From an uncultured Pelagibacteraceae bacterium (GTDB lineage: Bacteria; Pseudomonadota; Alphaproteobacteria; Pelagibacterales; Pelagibacteraceae), in assembly GCA_902620465.1 (NCBI GenBank), contig CACNIF010000005.1:30656-94655 (forward strand): a stretch of DNA of 64,000 bases, read 5' to 3'. Below, in pieces: positions 13,456 to 23,942 of this stretch. Both the position numbers and the translations under genes were made by a program. The notes under the pieces were generated by a model. It had not been told where the DNA came from. It did no database searches and worked only from the letters and a program-made list of their open reading frames with translations. Position 1 is the stretch's first letter. Every line of letters begins with the position of its first letter.

Positions 13456-13716
13456 ATGACCACTGATATAGAACAAATAAAAAAAAAAATAATTTACAGA
13501 TCAAATTATCGTGGCACTAAAGAAATGGATAAACTATTAGGAGCTTTCACCAATAAATACTTAAATGAATTAGATTTTAATGACTTAAATGAATTATTAA
13601 AGCTCTTGGAAGTAGATGATAACAATCTTTATAATTTTTATAATGGTTTAAAAACTGATTTAGAATTTGAAAACAATAAAATTAACAACTTATTTAAAAA
13701 TTTTAAATATTTATAA
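13456..13716 (+). CDS. sdhE: Succinate dehydrogenase assembly factor 2 family (SdhE/CptB)
   Basis: IIYRSNYRGTKEMDKLLGAF (RGxxE motif), 86 aa. Confidence 0.85.
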   Translation: MTTDIEQIKKKIIYRSNYRGTKEMDKLLGAFTNKYLNELDFNDLNELLKLLEVDDNNLYNFYNGLKTDLEFENNKINNLFKNFKYL

Positions 13717-13722
13717 TTATGA

Positions 13723-13812
13723 TGGCGGAGAGACTGGGATTCGAACCCAGGAAAGAGTTGCCCCTTTGCCGGTTTTCAAGACCGGTGCTTTCAACCGCTC
13801 AGCCATCTCTCC
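13723..13812 (-). tRNA. tRNA-Ser(TGA)
   Basis: Reverse complement GGAGAGATGGCTGAGCGG...GTCTTGAAAAC...GGTTCGAATCCCAGTCTCTCCGCCA; long variable arm, anticodon TGA, encoded CCA. Confidence 0.96.
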
Positions 13813-13896
13813 ATGTAGAAGCTTTTATAATTAAAAATATTTAATTCAACAATAAAATAGTCTAATTAGTCTTGATATTTTGTTCATTTAATTAAT

Positions 13897-14775
13897 ATGA
13901 AAAATAATTTTAATAAAGGTTTGATTTTAACTTCACTGGGTTCATTTTGGTGGGGATTTATTGGGGTTATATATTTTGAGTCCGTATCTTTTATCGGTCA
14001 TACTGAATTAGTCGTGCATAGATGTTTATGGACTGCAATCATGTTAGTTTTTACCACTACTTTTTTGTCTAAATGGCAAATGTTCCTAAAAGAAATAAAA
14101 GATAGAAAAAAATTAATCGCATTATTTGTATCTGGTTTTTTGATTTTTATTAATTGGTCTATATGGATTTATGCTGTAGCTTCTGAAAGAATTATAGATG
14201 CTAGTTTTGGATATTTTATTATGCCAATTATTAGTGTGCTTTTAGGATATATTTTTTTTAGAGAAAAACTTAATAAAAAAAGAATTTTTTCAATCCTTTT
14301 AGTTTTAATATCAATTATAATATTAATTTTATTTAATCTTAAATCCTTACCTTGGGTTGGTCTTGTCGTAGCTTTTAGTTGGGCATTTTACAACTTAGTA
14401 AGAAAAAAAATTAAAATAGATACCGACATTGGATTATTAATTGAAAGCTTGTATATTTTTCCGTTTGCTCTTGTTGCATTTTATATTATTGCAGATAACA
14501 ACTTTAATGATTTTAGTTTGAATAACCCAGAACTAAGTCTCTATTTGCTTTTAGCCGGTCCAATGACAGTGATTCCTTTGTTCCTTTATGTAAGAGGAGT
14601 TGAGTTAATTGGTTTAGGTCCGACTGGAATGATATTTTACATTACGCCAACTTTACAGTTCATTTTAGGTTATTTTTATTATGGAGAGGATTTTTCATTA
14701 GTGAAATTTCTAAGTTTTATTATCATTTGGATTGCTGTAATTATATATTTAAACGATTTATATGAACAAAATTAA
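13897..14775 (+). CDS. rarD: RarD-like EamA/DMT family transporter
   Basis: 292 aa, about 10 TM; GSFWWGFIGVIYFESV, IFINWSIWIYAV RarD-type motifs. Confidence 0.85.
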   Translation: MKNNFNKGLILTSLGSFWWGFIGVIYFESVSFIGHTELVVHRCLWTAIMLVFTTTFLSKWQMFLKEIKDRKKLIALFVSGFLIFINWSIWIYAVASERIIDASFGYFIMPIISVLLGYIFFREKLNKKRIFSILLVLISIIILILFNLKSLPWVGLVVAFSWAFYNLVRKKIKIDTDIGLLIESLYIFPFALVAFYIIADNNFNDFSLNNPELSLYLLLAGPMTVIPLFLYVRGVELIGLGPTGMIFYITPTLQFILGYFYYGEDFSLVKFLSFIIIWIAVIIYLNDLYEQN

Positions 14776-15763
14776 GATTTTTTTTTTAATTGTATTTTTT
14801 TTCCAGTCTAATTCCTTTGCTAATGAAATTAAAAGCTTTGAAAATTGGAAAAAAAATTTTAAACAAAGAGCTTTAGCCAATAATATTTCTGAGCAAACTT
14901 TTGATCTTGTGATGACTGATGCTAAGTTTCTATCCAATGTAATAAAATATGATAGATATCAGCCTGAGTTTTATGAAGATACTAAGACTTATATCTCAAA
15001 AAGATCCTCTTCTAAAAAATTGAGTAAAGGTGTTGACTTTTATTCAAATAATAAAGAGTTGATAAATATTGTTGAAAATAAGTTTGAGGTTGAAAAAGAA
15101 CTTTTACTATCACTAATGGGAATAGAAACAAACTATGGAACTTATGTTGGTAAAATGGACATCATTTCTTCACTAGCAACATTAAGTTACGATAAAAGAA
15201 GATCTGAATTTTTTACTAAAGAACTTCTAATTTTACTGAAATTAATAGATGAAAATCAAATAGATTATAAATCTTTATATGGTTCATGGGCAGGAGCATT
15301 TGGTTTTTTTCAGTTTATGCCTTCAACTATAAAAAACCATGCTATTGATTTTAATACTGATAATCACATAAATTTAAAAAATTCTCATGATGCTTACGCG
15401 TCTGCAGCAAACTATCTAAAAAAGATCGGTTGGAAAAAAAATTCTCCTTGCTTTTACCGAATAGATCTTAAAGAAAACACGCCAAAAAAATATTTAAATG
15501 TTTCTGCTAAAAAACTTCATAATAAAAAAAGATTAAGTTTTTTTAAAAAATATATAGAGAATTATGATGAATTAAGTTTTTTAAAATCTAACTATAATGT
15601 TGCAATAATTACTCCTGATAAAGATATTATCCCAGGGGCAGATACTTTAAACCCTGCTTATATTGTGTTTGATAATTATGAAATAATTCTTCAATGGAAT
15701 AGATCTTTGAGATTTGCTTTAGCTGTTTGTACCTTAAAGGATAAATTTAAAAATGAACTATAA
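14762..15763 (+). CDS. Lytic murein transglycosylase (MltB-like, GH103)
   Basis: LLSLMGIETNYGTYVGKMDIISSLATL, GSWAGAFGFFQFMPSTI, RFALAVCTL signatures. Confidence 0.92.
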   Translation: MNKIKIFFLIVFFFQSNSFANEIKSFENWKKNFKQRALANNISEQTFDLVMTDAKFLSNVIKYDRYQPEFYEDTKTYISKRSSSKKLSKGVDFYSNNKELINIVENKFEVEKELLLSLMGIETNYGTYVGKMDIISSLATLSYDKRRSEFFTKELLILLKLIDENQIDYKSLYGSWAGAFGFFQFMPSTIKNHAIDFNTDNHINLKNSHDAYASAANYLKKIGWKKNSPCFYRIDLKENTPKKYLNVSAKKLHNKKRLSFFKKYIENYDELSFLKSNYNVAIITPDKDIIPGADTLNPAYIVFDNYEIILQWNRSLRFALAVCTLKDKFKNEL

Positions 15764-16499
15764 AATTTTACTTATATTGCTCTCCTTTTTTCTGATAGGT
15801 TGTGTCGAAGTCCCCAAACAATTAGATAAGACCGAAATAAAATTAGAAAAAAAATATGCTAATAGTGGATTTGCTTTAATTTTTGACGAAAGTTTAAATA
15901 AAATAAAGAAATTAGATGATAGATCATTAATGATTTATCACAAATCTTTAAAAAGAAAATCAACTGTCAAGATTACAAATCCAAAAAATGGTAAGTCTTT
16001 GATTGCAGAAGTGAAATCTAATAATCAAAAATTTTCAGATTTTTATAATTCTGTTATATCTAAAAGAATAGCTGAAGATTTGGATCTTGATTTTAGTGAA
16101 CCACTGCTCGAGATAAAATTAGTCTCAAGAAACTCCGCTTTTATTGCAAAAAAAAGTAAGACATTCGAAGAAGAAAAAAAAGTTGCTGAAAAAGCTCCTG
16201 TTGATGGTATTCAAATAAAAGATCTTAATTCAAAACCTAAAAAGAAAAAGAAAAATACAAACCCTAAATTTTCCTATTCAATAAAATTAGCTGATTTTTA
16301 TTATAAAAGTTCAGCAAAGTTGATGATTTCACGTATTAAAAACGAAACAAATATAAAAAATTCTAAAATACAACAACTCTCAAAAACAAAATTTAGAGTA
16401 CTAATAGGCCCCTTTAATGATATAAAAAGTCTAAAAGAGTCCTATGAAAAACTCGGACCAATGAATTTTGAAAATTTAGAAATACTAAACAATGTTTAA
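15753..16499 (+). CDS. RlpA/SPOR-like lipoprotein
   Basis: FFLIGCVE lipobox; C-terminal SPOR-like domain (YSIKLADFY...KFRVLIGPFNDIKSLKESYEKL). Confidence 0.65.
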   Translation: MNYKILLILLSFFLIGCVEVPKQLDKTEIKLEKKYANSGFALIFDESLNKIKKLDDRSLMIYHKSLKRKSTVKITNPKNGKSLIAEVKSNNQKFSDFYNSVISKRIAEDLDLDFSEPLLEIKLVSRNSAFIAKKSKTFEEEKKVAEKAPVDGIQIKDLNSKPKKKKKNTNPKFSYSIKLADFYYKSSAKLMISRIKNETNIKNSKIQQLSKTKFRVLIGPFNDIKSLKESYEKLGPMNFENLEILNNV

Positions 16500-17643
16500 A
16501 AAGATTTTTATAATAAATTTAACAATATTATTTCTGTCAAGTTACTTAAGTGCGAATATACAAATAAAGGCTAGAACTGCAATTTTGCAAGATTTTTTGT
16601 CTGGTGAGATTCTTTATGAAAAAGATCCCGATAGATCAATTTATCCAGCTTCAATGACTAAGATTATGACATCTATAATTGCATTTGATCTAATTAAGTC
16701 TGGTGATTTAAGTTTAGAGGATAAATTTATAATATCAGAAAAAGCATGGAGATTATCTACTGCTGGATACTCATCAATGTTTATAATGGTTGGTGATGAA
16801 GTTACTGTAGAAAATTTACTTAGAGGGATTATTGTTGCTTCTGGAAACGATGCATGCATTGCTTTAGCAGAAGGTATTGCTGGGACTGAAGAAGAATTTT
16901 CAATTCTAATGACAATGAAGGCCAAAGAATTAGGTATGGAAAATACAAATTTTACCAATTCTTCTGGAATTAATGATCCAGACAATTACTCGACTGTTAG
17001 GGATATTCTTATAATGTCTAATTACCTTATTAAAGAACACCCTGAATATTATAAACTTTTTAGTGAGACAGAGTTTACGTGGGAAAGGACAGGTGGTGAC
17101 CCCATAACTCAGGGAAACCGTAATCCACTTCTTTATAAAAACCTTGGAGCGGATGGAATCAAAACTGGGTATTTAGCTGTTGAAAAATATTCTCTAGCCT
17201 CATCATTAGAAAAAAATGGACGAAGATTAATAGCCGTTGGGAGTGGATTTGAAACAAAAAATAGTAGATCTAGAGAGAGCACTAAGTTGTTAACTTATGG
17301 TATCACAAATTTTGATCTCATCGAAATAGCTAAAGCAAACAAATCTTTGGATAAAGTTGATGTATGGCTGGGAAAAGAAAAACAAGTGAATGTATATGTG
17401 AATGAGGACATATATAAAACTATAAAAAAAGCACAAAAAAGATTATTAAAAGTGTCAATTAACTATATTGGACCGGTTGAAGCACCAATTAAAAAAGATC
17501 AAATAATTGGAAAATTAAATATTTCTTATAATGACAATATGATTGGAGAATATGATTTGTTAGCTGCCAATGAAGTTAAAAAAGTTAATATGTTCTCAAG
17601 GCTGATGAAGTCTATTAATTATTTGATTTGGGGTGATGTCTAA
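16492..17643 (+). CDS. dacA: D-alanyl-D-alanine carboxypeptidase (PBP5/6-like)
   Basis: SMTK (SxxK), SGN, KTG motifs: YPASMTKIMTSI, IVASGNDAC, DGIKTGYL. Confidence 0.92.
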   Translation: MFKKIFIINLTILFLSSYLSANIQIKARTAILQDFLSGEILYEKDPDRSIYPASMTKIMTSIIAFDLIKSGDLSLEDKFIISEKAWRLSTAGYSSMFIMVGDEVTVENLLRGIIVASGNDACIALAEGIAGTEEEFSILMTMKAKELGMENTNFTNSSGINDPDNYSTVRDILIMSNYLIKEHPEYYKLFSETEFTWERTGGDPITQGNRNPLLYKNLGADGIKTGYLAVEKYSLASSLEKNGRRLIAVGSGFETKNSRSRESTKLLTYGITNFDLIEIAKANKSLDKVDVWLGKEKQVNVYVNEDIYKTIKKAQKRLLKVSINYIGPVEAPIKKDQIIGKLNISYNDNMIGEYDLLAANEVKKVNMFSRLMKSINYLIWGDV

Positions 17644-18250
17644 TAAGCCTGTTATTGTTTTTGAAGGTATTGAATGTAGTGGAAAATCTCTTCATATTAA
17701 GAATGTATGTAAATTTTTAAAAAAAAAAAAGATTCCATATATATATTTAAGAGAACCTGGTGGAAGTAAAAATTCAGAAATTATTAGAAGATTAATTCTT
17801 AATAAAAAATCAAATTTTAATCGAAACACTGATCTATTTTTATATTCAGCCTCAAGGAGCGAAAATATACAAAAATTAAAAAGATTTCATAAAAAAAAGA
17901 TTATACTTATTGATAGATTTATAGACTCCACTATAGCTTATCAACATTTTGGATTAGGTGTTGACTTAAATCTAATTAAAAAAATTCACAGTGTGATTCT
18001 AAATGGTTTTAAAATTGATTTTACCTTTTTAAACATTGTAAATAATAAAAATATGTTATCAAGATTAAGAAAAAGAAATAAACTGAATCGATATGATAAA
18101 TTTAGCAGTAAATTTTATGAAAAGGTACAAAAAGGCTTTCTAAAAATCGTTAGAAATAAAAAGAATAAACACTTAATAATTAACTCAAATCTAGAATTAA
18201 AAAAAAATAAAGAAATTATAATTAGAAAGATTAATGATCTTATCAAATGA
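17633..18250 (+). CDS. tmk: Thymidylate kinase
   Basis: VFEGIECSGKSLHI P-loop, LREPGGS, LIDRFIDSTIAYQ. Confidence 0.93.
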   Translation: MMSNKPVIVFEGIECSGKSLHIKNVCKFLKKKKIPYIYLREPGGSKNSEIIRRLILNKKSNFNRNTDLFLYSASRSENIQKLKRFHKKKIILIDRFIDSTIAYQHFGLGVDLNLIKKIHSVILNGFKIDFTFLNIVNNKNMLSRLRKRNKLNRYDKFSSKFYEKVQKGFLKIVRNKKNKHLIINSNLELKKNKEIIIRKINDLIK

Positions 18251-19167
18251 AATTGAATCCTTCAAATCAACTAGAATTACTTATTCATGGAAATATATTA
18301 AAAAAACTTATTGTTTTGTATCAAGAAGACAAACTTCCAAATAAAATTTTGTTAAAAGGACAGAAGGGGATCGGTAAGTCTACATTGGCTTACCATTTAA
18401 TAAATTTTGTTCTCTCAATAAATGAGGATTTTCCATATGATATTGATCATTTTAAAATTGATGAAAAGAATAGATCATTTAAATTAATTAACAATGGATC
18501 AAGTCCAAATTTTTTTTTAATAGATATACAGGCAGATAAAAAGAATATCAATATTGATCAGATCAGAAATATAATACAAGATTTGAATAAATCATCACTT
18601 AACAATAAACCTAAATTTGTTTTAATAGACAATAGCGAGTACCTTAATAAAAATAGTATAAACGTTTTATTAAAAGAGATTGAAGAACCGAATGACAATG
18701 TCTATTTTTTACTTATTCAAAATCAAAAAACCTTATTATCTACATTAACTTCTAGATTTATAAAATTTAACATTAATTTAACTAATAAAGAATCTATTTT
18801 TGTAATTAATAAATTAATTAATGAAGACATTCATCATTCAGTCAATAGTGATTTTATCAATTATTATTTTTCTCCAGGTAATATTTATAGAATGATACAG
18901 TTTTGCGGTGAAAATAATATAGATTTAAAAAATATTGAATTGAAAGATTTCATTGATATCTTAATTCAAAATAATCATATCAAAAAACATAAAGACCTAA
19001 GATATATCTTCTATGAAGTAATCGAGTATTTGTTAAAAAAAAAATCAATATTATTTAACATGGACTACTATAATTATTTTGTTAAAAAAATAGAAAAAAT
19101 TAATAGATTTAACCTTGATGAGGAGTCTTTTTTTATAGAATTAAATGATAAAATCTTGAATGGCTAA
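18247..19167 (+). CDS. holB: DNA polymerase III subunit delta' (HolB-like)
   Basis: GQKGIGKSTLAYHL P-loop, LLKEIEEPNDNVYFLLI; sits between tmk and metG as in many alphaproteobacteria. Confidence 0.85.
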   Translation: MKLNPSNQLELLIHGNILKKLIVLYQEDKLPNKILLKGQKGIGKSTLAYHLINFVLSINEDFPYDIDHFKIDEKNRSFKLINNGSSPNFFLIDIQADKKNINIDQIRNIIQDLNKSSLNNKPKFVLIDNSEYLNKNSINVLLKEIEEPNDNVYFLLIQNQKTLLSTLTSRFIKFNINLTNKESIFVINKLINEDIHHSVNSDFINYYFSPGNIYRMIQFCGENNIDLKNIELKDFIDILIQNNHIKKHKDLRYIFYEVIEYLLKKKSILFNMDYYNYFVKKIEKINRFNLDEESFFIELNDKILNG

Positions 19168-20701
19168 AAATTTTTATATTACCACCCCAATTTATTATCC
19201 GTCTGCAAAACCACATATGGGTCATGCTTATTCAAGTATAATAGCAGATTTTTTTGCTAGATTTAAAAGGATGGACGGCTTTAATGTTCATTTTCTTACA
19301 GGTACTGATGAACACGGATTAAAAATACAAAGAGCAGCTGAAAAAAAAGGAGTTAAAACCTTAGAATTTTGTGATGAATTAAGCAAAACATTCAAAGATT
19401 TATCAAAAACTTTAAATTTAACAAATAACGATTTTATAAGAACAACAGAAGATCGTCATAAAAAATCAGTTCAATTTTTATGGAATGAATTAAAAAAAAA
19501 CGGAGAAATATATTTATCAAAATATTCGGGTTGGTATTCAGTTTCTGATGAAGCTTTTTATAATGATGATGAAATTGAAGATTTAGATAATAAAAAAGTA
19601 GCGATTTCATCCAAATCTTTAGTAGAGTGGGTTGATGAAGAATCTTATTTTTTTAAACTTTCAAAATGGGAAAAACCATTACTAAAATTCTACAAAGATA
19701 ATCCAGATTTTATATCCCCTAAATCTCGTAAAAATGAAGTAATCAGTTTTGTTAAAAGTGGTTTGAAAGATTTATCTGTAAGTAGAAAAAGTTTTTCTTG
19801 GGGTATAAAAGTACCTCATGATGATAATCATGTGATTTATGTATGGTTAGATGCTCTCACAAATTATATGAGTGCATTAAATTATCCTCGAGTAGACGAT
19901 GAATTATTTAAAAAATTTTGGCCAGCAAGTGTACATTTAATTGGTAAAGATATATTAAGATTTCATGCAATTTATTGGCCAGCTTTTTTACTTGCAGCCA
20001 AAATAACTCCACCAAAAAAAGTATTTGGTCATGGATGGATACTTTCTAACGAAGAAAAAATGTCAAAATCAAAAGGAAATATTTTAGATCCAATTGAAAT
20101 TATAGATCAATATGGTCTAGATCCATTAAGATACTATCTTATAAAAGAAGTTTCTTTTGGAAACGATGGCAATATATCGCAAGATAAATTAGAGGATTGT
20201 ATAAATAGTGATTTGGCTAATAATTTTGGTAATTTATGTCAACGTGTTATTTCTTTCACAATTAAAAATTGTTCAGGTAAAATTCCAGAAAAAATTAATT
20301 TTGAAAAAGAAGATTTAGATATTTTAAATAAATATAAAGAAAATCTAAGTAAAATTAGACTTGAAATTGATAATCAAAATATCAATTTTTATATTGACTA
20401 CATAATTAATTCTTTATTTGAAGCAAATAAATATTTTAATGACCAAGAGCCTTGGAAAAAAAAAGATAACCCTTTAAGACTGAATACAATTGTATACTCG
20501 ACACTTGAAATCGTAAGAAAGGTAAGTTTCTTGCTTTATCCGATTATACCTCAATCATCTTTAAAAGCTTTAAAGATTTTCAACTTAAATGAAAAAGATA
20601 TTGATTTTGCATCAATAGGAGATAATACTTTTTTAAAACAAGGAAATTCAATTAATAAGATAAACATTCTTTTTAATAAAATAGAAAAAAAAAATGATTG
20701 A
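19160..20701 (+). CDS. metG: Methionyl-tRNA synthetase
   Basis: ITTPIYYPSAKPHMGHAY, TGTDEHGLK, KMSKSKGN motifs. Confidence 0.97.
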   Translation: MAKNFYITTPIYYPSAKPHMGHAYSSIIADFFARFKRMDGFNVHFLTGTDEHGLKIQRAAEKKGVKTLEFCDELSKTFKDLSKTLNLTNNDFIRTTEDRHKKSVQFLWNELKKNGEIYLSKYSGWYSVSDEAFYNDDEIEDLDNKKVAISSKSLVEWVDEESYFFKLSKWEKPLLKFYKDNPDFISPKSRKNEVISFVKSGLKDLSVSRKSFSWGIKVPHDDNHVIYVWLDALTNYMSALNYPRVDDELFKKFWPASVHLIGKDILRFHAIYWPAFLLAAKITPPKKVFGHGWILSNEEKMSKSKGNILDPIEIIDQYGLDPLRYYLIKEVSFGNDGNISQDKLEDCINSDLANNFGNLCQRVISFTIKNCSGKIPEKINFEKEDLDILNKYKENLSKIRLEIDNQNINFYIDYIINSLFEANKYFNDQEPWKKKDNPLRLNTIVYSTLEIVRKVSFLLYPIIPQSSLKALKIFNLNEKDIDFASIGDNTFLKQGNSINKINILFNKIEKKND

Positions 20702-21455
20702 TTCACACTGCCATTTAGACCATGAGCCTTTATTAAGTAACTTGGATGGTATTATTCAAAGATCAAAAGATGCTGGCATTGAAAAGATACTAACAATATC
20801 AACATCTATAGAGAGTTTTTCAAGAGTTAAAGAAATAGTAAAAAAAGACGATATAATTTATGGTTCTATTGGAATTCATCCTCACGAAGCAGATAAAAAT
20901 TTTGTCGACTCAGGATTTTTTAACAAAAATTTAAGGGAAAATAAGAAAATTATTGGTATAGGTGAAACAGGTCTTGATTATTATTACGATAATTCTGACA
21001 GAAAAAAACAAATTGAAAGTTTTAAGATTCATATAAACGCTGCTATAGAAAATAATCTTCCGTTGATTGTTCATTCTAGAAATGCAGAGGAAAATACATT
21101 CAATATTTTAAATGAATACAAAGATACAGAACTTAAAATTTTAATGCACTGTTTCACTGGTTCACAAAAATTTGCAGAAGATCTACTTAATCTAAATACG
21201 TATTTTTCAGCAAGCGGCATTATAACATTTAAAAATTCTATAGAATTACAAAAAACATTTAAATTTTTACCTTTAGATAGAATTTTAATTGAAACAGATA
21301 GTCCCTTTTTAGCTCCAGTTCCTTATCGTGGAAAAAAAAATGAACCTTCTTTTATTGATTTTACCTCTAAAAAACTTGCAGAAATTAAAGATATTGAAAA
21401 ATCAAAACTTGATAAAATAACTACTAAAAATTTTGATAATCTTTTTTTTAAATAG
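20694..21455 (+). CDS. TatD family hydrolase
   Basis: MIDSHCHLD, IGETGLDYYY, HCFTGS, ETDSPFLAPVPYRGK. Confidence 0.94.
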   Translation: MIDSHCHLDHEPLLSNLDGIIQRSKDAGIEKILTISTSIESFSRVKEIVKKDDIIYGSIGIHPHEADKNFVDSGFFNKNLRENKKIIGIGETGLDYYYDNSDRKKQIESFKIHINAAIENNLPLIVHSRNAEENTFNILNEYKDTELKILMHCFTGSQKFAEDLLNLNTYFSASGIITFKNSIELQKTFKFLPLDRILIETDSPFLAPVPYRGKKNEPSFIDFTSKKLAEIKDIEKSKLDKITTKNFDNLFFK

Positions 21456-21461
21456 TTTAAC

Positions 21462-22232
21462 ATGAAGTTTATTATACTTGGATGCGGTAGTTCTATGGGT
21501 GTTCCTAGACCCGATGGCTTTTTTGGTAATTGTGATCCAAACAATGAAAAAAATTACAGGACAAGATGTTCCGCCTTATTAAAAACTTCAAACGAGAATA
21601 TTTTATTTGATACATCTCCTGATTTACGTCAACAGTTATTAAGACATAATATTAAGAAAATTGATAAAGTGTTTTATTCTCATATGCATGGAGATCAAAC
21701 GCACGGTATTAATGATTTGAGACCTTTCTATCTTAGTAGCAAAAAACAGATAAACGTTTATGCAGACCAGATTACTTCAAAATATTTAAAAAAAAGTTTT
21801 TCATATATATTTAATAGTTACTCGAAAGAATATCCTGCTACCCTTAAATTAAATAAACTAACAAAGAATTTTTTTATGAAGAATAATCACAAGAAAATTA
21901 ATATTAGATCAGTTATTGTTAATCATGGTAATGTAAAATCAAATTGTTTTATAATCAATAAGAAGATAGCCTACATTAGCGATGTTAGTAAAATTTATAA
22001 AAAAGATTATAAATATTTTCGTAAATTAAAATATATAATTATTGATTGTTTGTGGTACGATCATCATCCATCTCATTTCAATTTAGAAAAATCATTATTA
22101 ATGGTGAAAGAATTTAAACCAAAGAAGGCTATTTTAACAAATCTGTCTCCTGTTTTAGATTATGCTGAACTTAAAAAGATTTTACCTAAAAATGTTATTC
22201 CTGCTCATGATGGTCTTTTGTTGAAATTATAG
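21462..22232 (+). CDS. MBL-fold metallohydrolase (PhnP-like)
   Basis: LGCGSSMGVPRPDG, SHMHGDQTHGIND. Confidence 0.88.
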   Translation: MKFIILGCGSSMGVPRPDGFFGNCDPNNEKNYRTRCSALLKTSNENILFDTSPDLRQQLLRHNIKKIDKVFYSHMHGDQTHGINDLRPFYLSSKKQINVYADQITSKYLKKSFSYIFNSYSKEYPATLKLNKLTKNFFMKNNHKKINIRSVIVNHGNVKSNCFIINKKIAYISDVSKIYKKDYKYFRKLKYIIIDCLWYDHHPSHFNLEKSLLMVKEFKPKKAILTNLSPVLDYAELKKILPKNVIPAHDGLLLKL

Positions 22233-22772
22233 AATACTTTCTATTTTCTTTATTATCTTATTTGATAGTGGTTTTGTAAAAGATGAATAAGTATCCTCAA
22301 CTTTACCTTCCTTATTTATTAAAATTTTATAGAAATTCCACTTTGGTATAGCTGATTTACCATGGTTATCAGCAGCCCATTTAAATAATTCATGTGCATT
22401 TTCTCCCTTAACTTCTGTTATACTTGACAATGGAAAACTGATATCAAAATTAACTTCACAGAACTTCTTTACATCCTCATCTTTTTTTTTTTCCTGATTG
22501 AATGAGTTAGAAGGCACACCAAATACAACAAGACCTTTAGATTTATATTGATCCCAAAGTTCTTGTAATTCACCATACTGTTTTGTAAAACCACAGTAGC
22601 TTGCTGTATTAACAATCAAGATGACTTTATTTTTATATTTACCAAAGTCGATAATCTCACCTGAAATACTTTCTATTTTGAAATCATAAAAAACTTTTTC
22701 ATAATTTCCAGCAGTTGCATTTTTGAAAAACAGCATAAATATTGTTAAGGCTACAAATAATTTTATTTTCAT
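22227..22772 (-). CDS. Glutathione peroxidase family protein, exported
   Basis: NTASYCGFTKQYGELQELW (Cys-type active site), IPKWNFYKILINKEG. Confidence 0.9.
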   Translation of the reverse strand: MKIKLFVALTIFMLFFKNATAGNYEKVFYDFKIESISGEIIDFGKYKNKVILIVNTASYCGFTKQYGELQELWDQYKSKGLVVFGVPSNSFNQEKKKDEDVKKFCEVNFDISFPLSSITEVKGENAHELFKWAADNHGKSAIPKWNFYKILINKEGKVEDTYSSFTKPLSNKIIKKIESIL

Positions 22773-23941
22773 TTATTTGGTGTAAGTAATATTAAAAAAT
22801 AACCAAATAAAGTGGATAAAAGTGACCCAGTTAAAACACCTATTTTTACACCATCCATATATTGCATATTTTCAACAAAAGCTAAATTTCCAACAAATAA
22901 ACTCATTGTAAAACCTATTCCTGTTAATACACCAACACCATAAAAATTATACCAATTAGAGTTATTTGGCATTTGTGCTATTTTTGTTTTAATAGCTACA
23001 TAAGAAAAGACAAAGACCCCAAGTTGTTTTCCAACAAATAATCCTAACAATATTCCAAGAGGAACTTTATCCAGTAATGAGTTTATGGATAGGCCTTCTA
23101 GCGAAACACCCGCGTTAGCAAATGCAAATAAAGGCATTATACCAAAGGCAACATAGGGACTAATTGTATGCTCAACTTTGATTAATAAAGAAAAATCTTT
23201 TTCTTTTTTTCTGTGAGGTATAGTCATCGCTAACAATACCCCTGCGATTGTTGCGTGTATTCCAGAGTTATGAGTAAAATCCCATAGAAAAATTCCTATT
23301 ATCAAGTAAGGTAAAAATTTTTTAATATTAAATTTATTTATAATTAATAAAACCAAAAAAGCTAAAAGCATCAAGCTTAAGTATTTGATGCTCAAGTCTC
23401 CAGAGTAAAATAGAGCAATAATCACAATTGCACCCAAATCGTCAATAATGGCAAGAGCCGTCAAAAAAACTTTTAACGACAATGGAACTCTTTTTCCTAA
23501 TAATGAAAGGACACCAAGAGAAAAAGCTATATCAGTAGCTGAAGGAATAGCCCAACCATTGAGAGTTTCACTATCACCAAAGTTTATAAAAACATAAAAT
23601 AACGCAGGAACAAGCATTCCTCCAACTGCAGCAATAATAGGAAGTAAAGCTTGCTTAATATTAGAGAGTTCTCCTTGTAAAAATTCTCTCTTTATTTCTA
23701 GAGTAACAAAAAAAAAGAATATGGCCATTAAAGCGTCGTTAATCCAATGTAAGACACTCAATTTAATTCCAAAATTGTTAACACCTAAAAAAATATATTT
23801 TTCTAAAGTAGAAAAGTATGTTTCTGATAAATTTGAATTACTTATAAATAAAGCAATTATAGCAGCAAATAACAAAACCAAACCACTTGCTGCTTCTAAT
23901 TTGAAAAACCATTTAAAAGGTTTAGAAATGTAATTAATCAT
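22769..23941 (-). CDS. nhaA: Na+/H+ antiporter NhaA
   Basis: 390 aa; ATDIAFSLGVL, ALAIIDDLGAIVIIALFYS, GIGFTMSLFVGNLAF. Confidence 0.96.
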   Translation of the reverse strand: MINYISKPFKWFFKLEAASGLVLLFAAIIALFISNSNLSETYFSTLEKYIFLGVNNFGIKLSVLHWINDALMAIFFFFVTLEIKREFLQGELSNIKQALLPIIAAVGGMLVPALFYVFINFGDSETLNGWAIPSATDIAFSLGVLSLLGKRVPLSLKVFLTALAIIDDLGAIVIIALFYSGDLSIKYLSLMLLAFLVLLIINKFNIKKFLPYLIIGIFLWDFTHNSGIHATIAGVLLAMTIPHRKKEKDFSLLIKVEHTISPYVAFGIMPLFAFANAGVSLEGLSINSLLDKVPLGILLGLFVGKQLGVFVFSYVAIKTKIAQMPNNSNWYNFYGVGVLTGIGFTMSLFVGNLAFVENMQYMDGVKIGVLTGSLLSTLFGYFLILLTPNK

Positions 23942-23942
23942 C

